The notes under the pieces: generated by a model
What the model was told of the DNA's origin: nothing
Seen by the model: only the letters and a program-made list of their open reading frames with translations
Database searches by the model: none
Source: JAGDZR01 sp049115695
Lineage (GTDB): Bacteria; Bacteroidota; Bacteroidia; Cytophagales; Cyclobacteriaceae
Reading direction: 5' to 3'
Length of the DNA: 64,000 nt
Assembly: GCA_049115695.1 (NCBI GenBank)
Contig: JAGDZR010000002.1
Location: forward strand, 1 to 64,000
Shown here: positions 35,532 to 44,254 of the stretch, in pieces
Layout: each line of letters starts with the position of its first letter
How positions within the stretch are numbered: position 1 is the stretch's first letter
Translations under genes and position numbers: made by a program

Positions 35532-38117
35532 CTACTCATCCCTCAGACAATCAACAGGATTTCCTGAGGCAGCTTTGATTGTCTGGAATCCCATTGTCAA
35601 CCAGGCAATTCCTATAGCCGCAATACCAGCAAAAGCAAAATACCACCAGGACAGATCGATGTGATAGGCGAAATTCTCGAGCCAGTTTTGACCAAGCAGG
35701 TAACTCAATGGAATGGCGATTAAAATACCTAGTCCAATGGTTTTGGTCATGTCACCAACAATCAGCAGCATAATATTAAAATTTCCTGATCCCAGCACTT
35801 TTCGAATGCCGATCTCCTTGGTTCTTCTTTCAGTTGTGAAAGCCGTGAGACCAAAAACACCTAAGCATGAAATAAGAATAGCCAATCCGGCAAAATATTT
35901 GGAAAGTTGAGAGACACGCTCCTCTGACTGATACTGAGCTTGATAATCCTGATCCAAAAACATGGCTTTGAAAGGATAATCAGGATTGAATTTTTGATAT
36001 TGTTTCTCAATTGCTTCGATTGTCCTTGGCTCATTTCCCTTTTCCAGTTTCACCATCACAAAATGAGCTCTACCTGGTTCATAAAGGAAAATCATGGGTT
36101 CAATAGCCGTGTGCAATGAGATTAAATTGAAGTCTTTGACTACACCTATGATCTTTTTTTCGCCTGTATAGTGTGTGATGGTCTTGCCAATAGGGTCTGT
36201 CATATTCATTGCAGCAATCGCTGTTTCATTGAAAATCACAGCACTGCTATCATTGCTGAACTCCTCGGAAAAATCTCTCCCTTCAAGTATTTCGATATTT
36301 AAAATATCTATTGTCCCTACTCCGGACCTTGTTTCCCAAAACTGAATCTGATCTTCGTCCGTTTTTCCTGGCCAACCGACTCCTCCGGTGGAATTACCAC
36401 CTCCAACCATAAAACCAGAAGGAGCAGCATTCAGCACTCCAGGTAACTGTTTTAATTCTGCAACCAACGCATCGGACTGTTCCAGTAGGGTGCCTTCTCG
36501 TTCAAAGTAGAGCACATTATCTCGGTTGTAGCCTAGGTTCTTGTTCTTAACAAAGTCCATTTGTTGGTAAACAATCATGACGGCTACAATTAAAATCATG
36601 GATAGGGAAAACTGAGCTACAACAAGCGAGGCTCTACCCATTTTTTGAGAAGAACCAATCGATAGCTGCCCTTTCAAAATTTGGACCACCTTGAAACTGG
36701 ACAGGTAAAGAGAAGGATAGACACCAGCAAGAAGGGTGACTAAAAGCAGGACGCAAAGCAGAGTTCCAATAAATTGCCCATCAAATACAAGTGCCAGGCT
36801 CTTTTGGGTGAGAAAGTTGAAAGGCTCCAACAGTATTGCGACAATTCCGAGTGCGATGATCAATGCAATCAAGGTAAGAAGCGTCGACTCGGTAAAGAAT
36901 TGGCCGATGAGCGATAACCTTGATGCTCCCATGGATTTCTTGATGCCAATTTCCTTGGTTCTCTTAGAAGCCCTCGCAGTGGATAAGTTCACAAAGTTGA
37001 TACATGCAATTATTAGGATGAACGAAGCAATAGCCACGAACAAATAGACATACTCAATTCGTCCTCCTGCTTGTTCACCATTTTCATATTTGCTGAATAG
37101 GTATTGGTCACCATAATTGGCAAGAAATAATGACACGTTTTGGCCTTTCTGATTCTCTTTAAGAATTGCATTGATTTTTTCTTCCGTGAGTTGTACGCTT
37201 GCTTCGGGTTGAGTAGTCAACATGATCCGAGCGTAATAATTGTACCAGTTTTTATAAGTAATAAGATCATCGTGGAAGTAATTCCAAGGCAGCACAAAAT
37301 CGAATGGTTCAGAAGTATGCTTAGGAAGGTTTTTCAAAATCCCTACTACCTCAAAATGTCTGGTGTTATTCCAGAAATGCCATTTGATGGTCTCGCCAAG
37401 CACATCAGTCGATCGAAATAGCCGCTCAGCTAATTCTTCGGTGATGAGGATCCCGTCTTTTCCAGATAGCGCTGTTGCTGTATTACCAGCAATGAGCGGA
37501 AAACTAAAAATATCCAGATAATCCTCGCTCGCGAACTTTCCTTGCGCTTTGATGGATCGATCATCTATTGAAAGCGTATATTCATGGGGGTCTGTGCTGG
37601 CAGCTGCCTGATCGACCTCCGGAACAGTACTTTGGATTTCTTCCAGTAGTAGCCCCGGGACACCCTTCCAGGTAAAGGTTCCGCTAGCATCTGTTTGGTT
37701 GGATTTGATTTGATACAAGCGATGATCATTTGCATGAAAATGATCCATCTGGATTTCATCGTTGATCCATAGATAAATGAATAGCACACTGGCAAGTGCA
37801 GTTGAGAGTCCAACGAGATTAATAAAGAAGGTTGTTTTGAATCTCGAGAAATTTCGAAGCGATAAAATGATGTTGTGAACGAACATGGTTGTGATATTTG
37901 AGTTTTTTGACTTTTTCTTGCGTATTGCAAAAGGACGTAGGTAATTCAATACCTGGTACCAATAGTTGAGTTTTGCCGATCTTATTGATTGCTCCTCACA
38001 AAGCGCTAAAAATTTCTCATCCAGATCTCCAAGGACCTCTTCTTGCAGATCTGAACGAATCAATTTTGTCAGTAGCCATTCTGCTAGCCTGGGCGGTATG
38101 TGTTGCGGTTTACTCAA
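35532..38117 (-). CDS. Large two-lobe FtsX/MacB permease, module 3
   Basis: The 861-residue paralogue has a more diverged prefix domain (LLTKLIRSDLQEEVLGDLDE) that lacks the WFC motif. Then come a first helix near 95-113, periplasmic domain, FtsX block with KEIGIKKSMGAS near 389, second half with KEIGIRKVLGSG near 767, and terminal NPVDCLRDE. It is the only permease of its module. The ATG overlaps the padR stop by 4 bases. Function as for the others is unknown; members of the MacB/FtsX class move lipoproteins, peptides or sense antimicrobial peptides when paired with an ATPase. Confidence 0.92.
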   Translation of the reverse strand: MSKPQHIPPRLAEWLLTKLIRSDLQEEVLGDLDEKFLALCEEQSIRSAKLNYWYQVLNYLRPFAIRKKKSKNSNITTMFVHNIILSLRNFSRFKTTFFINLVGLSTALASVLFIYLWINDEIQMDHFHANDHRLYQIKSNQTDASGTFTWKGVPGLLLEEIQSTVPEVDQAAASTDPHEYTLSIDDRSIKAQGKFASEDYLDIFSFPLIAGNTATALSGKDGILITEELAERLFRSTDVLGETIKWHFWNNTRHFEVVGILKNLPKHTSEPFDFVLPWNYFHDDLITYKNWYNYYARIMLTTQPEASVQLTEEKINAILKENQKGQNVSLFLANYGDQYLFSKYENGEQAGGRIEYVYLFVAIASFILIIACINFVNLSTARASKRTKEIGIKKSMGASRLSLIGQFFTESTLLTLIALIIALGIVAILLEPFNFLTQKSLALVFDGQFIGTLLCVLLLVTLLAGVYPSLYLSSFKVVQILKGQLSIGSSQKMGRASLVVAQFSLSMILIVAVMIVYQQMDFVKNKNLGYNRDNVLYFEREGTLLEQSDALVAELKQLPGVLNAAPSGFMVGGGNSTGGVGWPGKTDEDQIQFWETRSGVGTIDILNIEILEGRDFSEEFSNDSSAVIFNETAIAAMNMTDPIGKTITHYTGEKKIIGVVKDFNLISLHTAIEPMIFLYEPGRAHFVMVKLEKGNEPRTIEAIEKQYQKFNPDYPFKAMFLDQDYQAQYQSEERVSQLSKYFAGLAILISCLGVFGLTAFTTERRTKEIGIRKVLGSGNFNIMLLIVGDMTKTIGLGILIAIPLSYLLGQNWLENFAYHIDLSWWYFAFAGIAAIGIAWLTMGFQTIKAASGNPVDCLRDE

Positions 38118-38455
38118 GAGAATTTGAGATGGCCGGCGGCAAATTTGGGGTACTGATTCCAGAGCGAAACCTTAAAGTCACGTGAGGCTTGCAACGCGCG
38201 ATGACCATTCGCCGTGATAGAATAAATTCTTTTTCGGCGACCACCTCTTCCTCTAGATGGAGCGCCCATTTCTGAAATAAGAAACCCTTTGTTAGTCACT
38301 CGTTCAAGTGCTGAATGTACCGCACCAATGGAAACGGGTCGACCAGTTTGCGATTCAAATTCCTCACTGATTTTAAATGCATAGGCATCTTCACCTAATA
38401 TGCCAACGAGTAGAAGAATGACTTCTTCGAACTCACCAAGACCTGTTTCTTTCAT
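38114..38455 (-). CDS. PadR family regulator, module 3
   Basis: The 113-residue winged-helix protein begins MKETGLGEFEEVILLLVGIL. Its recognition region is VSIGAVHSALERVTNKGFL and its wing is GGRRKRIYSITANGHR. It belongs to the same short PadR subgroup as the regulators of modules 1 and 2 and is coupled by ATGA overlap to its permease. A perfect 9-bp dyad lies just upstream. Its promoter region borders the 3' end of the decayed ATPase gene. Confidence 0.93.
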   Translation of the reverse strand: MKETGLGEFEEVILLLVGILGEDAYAFKISEEFESQTGRPVSIGAVHSALERVTNKGFLISEMGAPSRGRGGRRKRIYSITANGHRALQASRDFKVSLWNQYPKFAAGHLKFS

Positions 38456-38468
38456 TTGATTTTAAATT

Positions 38469-38507
38469 GTAGAACAATTATACGAAGAGAATTTTTATTT
38501 GTTCTAC
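38469..38507 (-). promoter_or_regulatory. Inverted repeat over the third padR promoter
   Basis: GTAGAACAA (38469-38477) and TTGTTCTAC (38499-38507) form a perfect 9-bp dyad with a 21-base gap; flanking bases extend it to AT(T/C)GTAGAACAA on each side. The arm nearer the gene covers the region where the -7 element should lie and is 14 bases from the padR ATG. Probable autoregulatory operator. Confidence 0.6.
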
Positions 38508-38510
38508 GAT

Positions 38511-39777
38511 TTAGAAAGAGTTAAGGAAATATTTCCAGGCTGGTATTACGTCGATGTTATAATGCTGGTGTGTAAGCTGATAAGATTCATCCATCGTAAG
38601 AACTACACCATAACTAACTCCCAAAACCTTGCGGCAGTCACTAATCCATTGATTTCACGCTTCTTTGTTCCCGAATCCTCTAGTGAATAACAGACTTGAA
38701 ATGGCACAAATTCACCATTTTGCTCAACGATGAAATCACACTCTTTGGACTGCTTGAAGTAAGTAACGCTCGCACCTAGTTTTAGAAACTCATTGGCAAC
38801 CAAATTTTCTAAAAGCTTACCACTATTCCTTGAAAAACTAAAATTGATAGCTGCCAATAAGCCATGATCTATTGGGTATGCTCTCTTCTCAGCGTTTTCT
38901 TGTTTGATAAGCGAAAAATCAAATTAATTGAAACGCCTAATTAGGTATATATCATGTAGATGGTCGAAATATTCATAAAGTTTGGATTTACTCAACTCCT
39001 GTCTATTGGATTTGAGGTCATTGTAGATTTTGTTGATCGAAATAGGTGCAGTAACGCCTTCATAGATTTTTCTGATAATGTATTTTAGAACAGAGACATT
39101 ACTAATATTGAATCTTTCAACTAAATCATGAAAGATCATTACATTAAAGTACTCCTGAAGGACTTTCTGATTCTGTTCAACATTTGAGGATTCTGCGATT
39201 TCCGGATAACCTCCCTTGTTTAAGAAGCCATGAAATCTATTGATTACTTCAGCTTTTTTCTCCGTGACAAATAGTCATGACTTACGTGGTTAAATTGAAG
39301 GTATTCTTTGAATGATAGAGGGTAGACTTCATATGTGAGTGTTCTACCTCTTCAGAACTTAATAGTTTGGAGTTAGCGCCTGTAACGAAAATATTTTGAG
39401 TTTCCTGATCATAAACGCGTCTTATAAACTTTTCCCACCCATCAACATTTTGGATCTCATCAAAAAACAAATAACAGTCCCTAATGTTTAGATCGGGATA
39501 TAACTCACGATAAGCTTGTAGAACCAGGTCCAGGCTAGTTGCATCAAACAAAAGGCGTTCACTTCAAAATTCAGGAACCGGCAACATCTAGGATCATTGG
39601 AAGATTGCAATACCTGCTACATTTTTTGATAAAGCAAGAAAGTCTGCCTACCCTTCTACATCCTATCATTGAAATAATTTTTTCCGAATTTAATGGAACT
39701 TCCAAAGTTCGAGGAGATAGTTTCGGAAGCTTCCTGTTTTGGTTCGTTTTGATGATTTCTTTAAGTAAATCTTTCAT
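38511..39777 (-). pseudogene. Decayed AAA ATPase with DUF4143 domain
   Basis: On the minus strand, fragments in changing frames rebuild one AAA_14/DUF4143 protein: start MKDLLKEIIKTNQNRKLPKL (39777), degenerate Walker A MIGCRRVGRLS with the lysine lost, Walker B YLFFDEIQNVDGWEKFI, then KAEVINRFHGFLNKGGYPEI, DLVERFNISNVSVLKYI, and C-terminal DVIPAWKYFLNSF with stop at 38511. Lesions seen are a frame change after the Walker A region, frame changes near 39290 and 39245, an in-frame TAA at 38924-38926 and a frame change near 38606. It is clearly inactive. Intact relatives are common, mobile-looking accessory genes of unknown function. Confidence 0.88.
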
Positions 39778-39810
39778 TCATCCCTGTTATAAGGATAAAT
39801 ACAAAATATA

Positions 39811-39831
39811 TATCCCTTTAAAAAGGAGATA
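39811..39831. promoter_or_regulatory. Small palindrome upstream of the pseudogene
   Basis: TATCCCTTT (39811-39819) faces AAAGGAGATA (39822-39831), an inverted repeat with one unpaired base. It lies between the pseudogene start and the end of msrC and may be a remnant operator or a weak hairpin terminator of msrC. Nothing else was seen in 39778-39862. Confidence 0.3.
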
Positions 39832-39862
39832 ATAAGTAATTATATCCCCTTGATGAGGAAAA

Positions 39863-40336
39863 TTATATCAAAAATTCACCTATTTGTTCAAGGTATTTTT
39901 GATCTATCGCATCGAATGAATTGACCTCATCACTATCTACATCCAGCACCATGGTCACTTCCCCATTTTTGAAAAAGGGAACGACTATTTCAGATTTTGA
40001 ATCAGAACTGCAGGCGATATGACCTGGGAACTCGTCTACATTAGAGACGATAATCGTCTTAGCTTCCGACCAACTTGTACCACAAACTCCTTTGCCTTTT
40101 TTGATTCTTGTGCAGGCGATGGGGCCTTGAAAAGGGCCCAATACCAACTCATCATGCTTGACAATGTAAAAACCTACCCAAAAGAAATTCATTGCTTGTT
40201 TCAGAGCAGCGGCAATATTGGCCAGGTTGGCCACCATATCTGGCTCATCACTGACAAGCGCTTTGATTTGTGGAATCAGAGATTCGTATTGTGCTTGTTT
40301 ATCTTCGTTTGTTGAAATAATCAGTTCTTCAGCCAT
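39863..40336 (-). CDS. msrC: Free methionine-(R)-sulfoxide reductase (GAF type)
   Basis: The 157-residue single GAF-domain protein reduces free methionine-R-sulfoxide using thioredoxin. The three family cysteines are present at C75 (PIACTRI), C85 (KGVCGTSW) and C109 (GHIACSSDSKSE), the same spacing as in E. coli fRMsr. Length matches. Its ATG directly follows the cupin gene (shared base at 40336), so the ribD-cupin-msrC order is one operon. Role: repair of oxidised methionine. Confidence 0.93.
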   Translation of the reverse strand: MAEELIISTNEDKQAQYESLIPQIKALVSDEPDMVANLANIAAALKQAMNFFWVGFYIVKHDELVLGPFQGPIACTRIKKGKGVCGTSWSEAKTIIVSNVDEFPGHIACSSDSKSEIVVPFFKNGEVTMVLDVDSDEVNSFDAIDQKYLEQIGEFLI

Positions 40337-40695
40337 TATAGTTTGTCTAACTGTTCTTTGGTAAATTCATTCTTTTCTCCACCTGTATTGAGGGTTGATC
40401 CAGGCTCAAACATCAGGACCTCAGCTTCTTGTTCCGCTCTTGGTCGATGCTCGACACCTCTTGGAACGACAAAATAATCCCCTTGGTTGAGGACATATGA
40501 CTGATCTCTCAAATCAATTGTAATTGATCCGTTGATTACCATAAACATTTCGTCTTCGTGCTCATGCATGTGCCAGGTGAACTCTCCTGAGAACTTAGCT
40601 ATTTTGACAGCTTGACCGTTGAGTTCAGCAATGATCCTTGGATTCCAGTGATCTGTAAACTGGTTGAATTTATCGCTAAGATTGCCTTTTTGCAT
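40336..40695 (-). CDS. Cupin domain protein
   Basis: The 119-residue (from the ATG at 40695) single-domain cupin has motif 1 as WHMHEHEDEMFMVINGSITI, with two histidines and a glutamate for metal binding, and motif 2 as GDYFVVPRGVEHRPRA with the last histidine. The open frame reaches 40731, but the downstream ATG at 40695 gives the normal cupin start (MQKGNLSDKF). It overlaps the end of ribD by 20 bases. Small cupins of this type are often metal enzymes or sensors; the reaction is unknown. Confidence 0.82.
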   Translation of the reverse strand: MQKGNLSDKFNQFTDHWNPRIIAELNGQAVKIAKFSGEFTWHMHEHEDEMFMVINGSITIDLRDQSYVLNQGDYFVVPRGVEHRPRAEQEAEVLMFEPGSTLNTGGEKNEFTKEQLDKL

Positions 40696-41704
40696 GATAG
40701 AATGTTTCGAGTTTGTCACCATCAACATCAATTACTTCTGATGAGTTCATGTCAAGTTTGGGAGCACTAATTCCTTCAGGGAACTCAGTTATTGACGTAA
40801 ATATTCGAGCCTCATCCCAGAGCCCGGTATTGATAAAGTCTTGAATCGTTCGTGATCCTCCTTCGATGATTACAGAACTTACCCCTTCTTGATATAGCGC
40901 CTCGAGAATTGATTTTGGACTCATGTCGTTTTGAATGTAACGCTGGTTTCCAGAGGACTCCTTTGCCTTCCTGGTCATGATCATTGTGGGAATTGAGCCG
41001 TCCAAAAGATGATGACTAGTTGGTAGTTGTAAATCTCTGTCCAAAAGCACGCGAAGCGGGTCTTTTCCTTCCCATTCTCTGGCATTGAGCATCGGATCAT
41101 CATAAAAAGCCGTATTGTATCCAACCAGAATTGCATCTTCCTCAGTTCGCCATTTATGAACCAGTTGGCGCGAATATGAATTGCTGATCCATTTAGAGTC
41201 AAAATTTTTCCTCGCAATAAACCCGTCATTTGTCTGGGCCCACTTTAAGATCACATAAGGTCTCTTGTGTTGATGAAAAGTATTGAATCGAACATTTAAT
41301 TGATTGGATGCTTTCTCAAGTACTCCAATTGTCACTTCGATTCCTGCCGCTTGCATTTTAGCAATGCCCTGTCCATTGACCTTCTCGTTAGGATCACTTG
41401 TGGCGACTATCACACTTCTCACTTGTTTTTCTATCAGTAAATCTGAGCATGGAGGTGTTTTCCCGTAGTGACTGCACGGTTCGAGTGTTACATACACATC
41501 GGATGATGCCAAAAGGCTTTGATCTTTCACGGAAGCAATAGCATTTACTTCAGCATGCGCACCACCAAACTGTTGGTGATAACCTTCACCAATGATCCTG
41601 TGTTCATGTACAATCACACAACCAACCATAGGGTTAGGACTTACATTTCCTCGTCCTAGCTCAGCTAATTGTAGTGCACGCAACATGAATTGTTCTCGAA
41701 CCAT
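40676..41704 (-). CDS. ribD: Riboflavin biosynthesis deaminase/reductase
   Basis: The 342-residue bifunctional enzyme does the second and third steps of riboflavin synthesis. The N-terminal deaminase has the zinc motifs GGAHAEVNAIASV and LEPCSHYGKTPPCSDLL; the C-terminal reductase (from about residue 148, RPYVILKWAQTNDGFIA) contains VIIEGGSRTI for NADPH binding. Both halves appear intact. It is the first gene of an operon with the cupin and msrC. Across the 161-base gap to prmC, read the other way, I saw no clear motif. Confidence 0.95.
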   Translation of the reverse strand: MVREQFMLRALQLAELGRGNVSPNPMVGCVIVHEHRIIGEGYHQQFGGAHAEVNAIASVKDQSLLASSDVYVTLEPCSHYGKTPPCSDLLIEKQVRSVIVATSDPNEKVNGQGIAKMQAAGIEVTIGVLEKASNQLNVRFNTFHQHKRPYVILKWAQTNDGFIARKNFDSKWISNSYSRQLVHKWRTEEDAILVGYNTAFYDDPMLNAREWEGKDPLRVLLDRDLQLPTSHHLLDGSIPTMIMTRKAKESSGNQRYIQNDMSPKSILEALYQEGVSSVIIEGGSRTIQDFINTGLWDEARIFTSITEFPEGISAPKLDMNSSEVIDVDGDKLETFYHAKRQS

Positions 41705-41865
41705 GTCGCAAAACTAATGAGTTATCTTTCCCATGAGTCAGGGAGATGTTAACAAAACTCAATAATAAGACAAGTGAGATGTCTAATGAATAAGTGAGAA
41801 GCAACACAACTCGAAGGTCAGATTTTTATTGAATAATCTCATTGCATAGCTCTAGTTTTACAGTC

Positions 41866-42705
41866 ATGAAGTCTACGGAACTTGTAAATGAAATCATGCA
41901 ACGGCTATCCGATGCTTATGAGCAGGAAGAGGCAAAACCTATTGCTCAATTATTAGTAGAGGAAATTGTTGAGATTTCTAGACCCAATGTAATGATAGGG
42001 GTGAGCATCGAATTGACAAGCAATCAGCAGGCTAGATTGAACGATGCTGTTGAGCGTCTTTTGAAGCATGAACCAATCCAGCATATTCTCGAATTTGCCT
42101 GGTTTTATAATCGAAAATTTTTCGTTGATCGATCTGTACTGGTCCCAAGACAAGAAACAGAAGAGCTGGTGGCCTTAATCATCAGAAGAGTTATTGGTAA
42201 ACAACGAATTCTTGATATTGGGACTGGTAGTGGGATTATTCCCATCTCTCTTAATCTTCAAAATGGGTCATTTCATTGTGAAGGTTGGGATGTGTCGCCC
42301 GATGCGCTTAAAGTCGCGGCAAAAAATGCGACGGCACTCAAAGCAGAGGTCTCTTTCAAAGAAACAGATATCTTAAATTCAAATGAATGGTGTGGAGAGT
42401 GGGATATTATTGTTAGCAATCCTCCTTACGTAACTGAAAAGGAAAAGGCCGAAATGAGTCCAGTGGTACTAGAGCATGATCCGCATTTGGCTCTATTTGT
42501 AAGCAATGAAGATCCGCTCATCTTCTATCGTGAAATTGGAAAATTTGCAATGGAGCATCTTCATAGCAAGGGTACTCTATTTCTTGAAATCAATGAGCAT
42601 TTCGGCAAGGAAACCACCGCCCTGCTAAGCTCAATTGGCTTTAGTCAAATAGAGTTGGTAAAAGACTTAAACAATAAGGATAGAATGTTGATTTGCGAAC
42701 GTTAG
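41866..42705 (+). CDS. prmC: Release factor glutamine N5-methyltransferase
   Basis: The 279-residue SAM-dependent enzyme methylates the GGQ glutamine of release factors. The N-terminal helical domain is followed by the SAM loop ILDIGTGSGIIPI (about residue 115) and the catalytic NPPY motif (SNPPYVTEKEKAEM). A C-terminal FLEINEHFG block is typical. I placed the start at 41866 (MKSTELVNEIM) rather than eight codons upstream, since PrmC proteins start at this point. It converges on a small gene 4 bases away. Confidence 0.94.
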   Translation: MKSTELVNEIMQRLSDAYEQEEAKPIAQLLVEEIVEISRPNVMIGVSIELTSNQQARLNDAVERLLKHEPIQHILEFAWFYNRKFFVDRSVLVPRQETEELVALIIRRVIGKQRILDIGTGSGIIPISLNLQNGSFHCEGWDVSPDALKVAAKNATALKAEVSFKETDILNSNEWCGEWDIIVSNPPYVTEKEKAEMSPVVLEHDPHLALFVSNEDPLIFYREIGKFAMEHLHSKGTLFLEINEHFGKETTALLSSIGFSQIELVKDLNNKDRMLICER

Positions 42706-42709
42706 ACGT

Positions 42710-42904
42710 CTAGGCAATCTGTGCTCTAAATTCCTCCAATTTCATCCATTCTTCATCTGAACTGGTTTGACCAGTTGACTTTAAGTAGACCCACAGTCCA
42801 TAATCGTCTTCAACAAGTAGATCCACTGTCTTGATGGTCAGGGTAGTGCCGTCCTGTACTACGAAAGATTTGTATAACAAATCATCTGTCATAATTTGGT
42901 TCAT
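42710..42904 (-). CDS. Small acidic hypothetical protein
   Basis: The 64-residue protein (MNQIMTDDLLYKSFVVQDGT at the start, EEWMKLEEFRAQIA at the end) looks like a short beta sheet followed by one helix. The codon pattern fits its neighbours and nothing overlaps it, so it is probably real, though I do not recognise it. A second ATG at residue 5 is possible. It is convergent with prmC; upstream lies about 110 bases of A/T-rich sequence. Confidence 0.55.
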   Translation of the reverse strand: MNQIMTDDLLYKSFVVQDGTTLTIKTVDLLVEDDYGLWVYLKSTGQTSSDEEWMKLEEFRAQIA

Positions 42905-43015
42905 TTGCTAGTTCTTTGCTCTAAGGTAATGACCAATATAGTTGATATATTTTAAATAATGATCGTTGATTTTTAAATAATTTTGAATACAATTCTTATT
43001 CCAAATAATATTTTG

Positions 43016-44254
43016 CTAAAATTTAATTTTAACCCTGACTTTACTAGAAATATTTTGTCCATTTCGCTTGGCTGGAGTCCATCCCTTGAATGTTCTTACC
43101 AGACGTTCTGCTTCCTTGTCTAGTGTTTCATTTACTGACCTTCTAACTTCTATATCCTCAATAGATCCATCAGAAGATAAATAGACCCATAGGACTACCT
43201 TGGAATTTTTTAAATCATTGTTGGTGACAATATTGTCTGCCACGAATTCTTCGAAAGCGCTATACCCACCAAGTGGTTTTGCAGCTTCATATGAGGAGAA
43301 ACCTTCAGAACTGGTTTTTTGTGCATACCTCACGACAACTACTTCGCTTAGAGATTCAATGTCAGGGGATAGAACAACATTTTGAGATGTGCTGTGTTCT
43401 ACCTTCAGTTCCTGAGATTCGTAACCAATAAAGGAGTATGTCAACACTGCACTATCAGTGGGAGAGAGTCTAATTCGATAATTGCCTTCCATATCCGATA
43501 TTGTACCTCGGGTAGTGCCTTTCTGAATAATATTCACGCCTGGTATAGGCAAACCATCGCTATCGCTAACTTGTCCAATGATCACATCTGTTAGCGGTTG
43601 AATCTCTGTTTTTGCAATTAATCCGTTTCCAGATGTTCGTGCTGACTGTGCAGCTGTAGTCACTGGGGATAATGGTTTTGCATGATCATCCTGCTGATAT
43701 TTTTCGGTCTCATCCTGCATTGCGATATTTTCCAGTAGCTCGATCTCCTCATCATTGACTGATGGTCCAGCTTCGTGGGTTTCTTCATTTTCCGAATCAT
43801 CGTTATCATTAATGGCGGGTAAGGTTGGAGTAGATACAGGTGGATTAATGATTTCTTCTTTTTGCTCGCTTGGATCAGGTAATACAATCTCCTCTATAGG
43901 CTCTTCTTTTTCCATTTTAGATTCGGAATTCTCATTCAAAGCAATTGATGTGTCCGTATCAGCTGGAATAACGAGATACCAGATGATTCCTGTAGAAATC
44001 AGTAAAAGCCCAACACTGGCGGCAATTGAAAGCCACCATTTGTTTCGTGGGCCTTTAACAGTTTGTGATTGCAGAAATTTGAGGTCTTGCTCAATTTCAG
44101 CAGTGTCCATTCCTTCAAAACCTTGAATCGCTTCCTTCAAAAATGGATCATCAAGTGCTTTTCGTTCAATTTCATTTGCTGGTTTCCCCTTTTTTGGACC
44201 GCTCAAATATTCAAGCAATTGCTTTTTGTCAATATCGTTTTTGGATTTACTCAC
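43016..44254 (-). CDS. Membrane protein with carboxypeptidase-regulatory and TonB domains, in anti-sigma position
   Basis: The 412-residue protein has a cytoplasmic N-terminal part (1-72), one membrane helix (about 74-95, WWLSIAASVGLLLISTGIIW), an acidic and proline-rich periplasmic linker (100-215), a carboxypeptidase-regulatory-like domain (about 224-305; DGLPIPGVNIIQKGTTRG, ending SEVVVVRYAQK) and a C-terminal TonB-type domain (335-412; DGSIEDIEVRRSVNETLDKE). It overlaps the ECF sigma gene by 4 bases, the position normally held by a membrane anti-sigma factor. It may link outer-membrane receptors to the sigma factor, but no classic anti-sigma motif is visible. Confidence 0.85.
   Translation of the reverse strand: MSKSKNDIDKKQLLEYLSGPKKGKPANEIERKALDDPFLKEAIQGFEGMDTAEIEQDLKFLQSQTVKGPRNKWWLSIAASVGLLLISTGIIWYLVIPADTDTSIALNENSESKMEKEEPIEEIVLPDPSEQKEEIINPPVSTPTLPAINDNDDSENEETHEAGPSVNDEEIELLENIAMQDETEKYQQDDHAKPLSPVTTAAQSARTSGNGLIAKTEIQPLTDVIIGQVSDSDGLPIPGVNIIQKGTTRGTISDMEGNYRIRLSPTDSAVLTYSFIGYESQELKVEHSTSQNVVLSPDIESLSEVVVVRYAQKTSSEGFSSYEAAKPLGGYSAFEEFVADNIVTNNDLKNSKVVLWVYLSSDGSIEDIEVRRSVNETLDKEAERLVRTFKGWTPAKRNGQNISSKVRVKIKF

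Noticed and set aside
35332..35664. 110-codon plus-strand frame across the inverted repeat
   Set aside because: Runs through the palindrome into the antisense of the module 3 permease; serine-rich composition is typical of antisense frames here.
38499..38690. 63-codon plus-strand frame
   Set aside because: It is antisense to the C-terminal part of the decayed AAA/DUF4143 gene.
38511..39777. Possible insertion sequence or transposase remnant
   Set aside because: The pieces align to an AAA ATPase with DUF4143, not to a transposase, and no terminal inverted repeats were found.
39539..39832. 97-codon plus-strand frame
   Set aside because: Antisense to the N-terminal part of the same pseudogene; no family resemblance.
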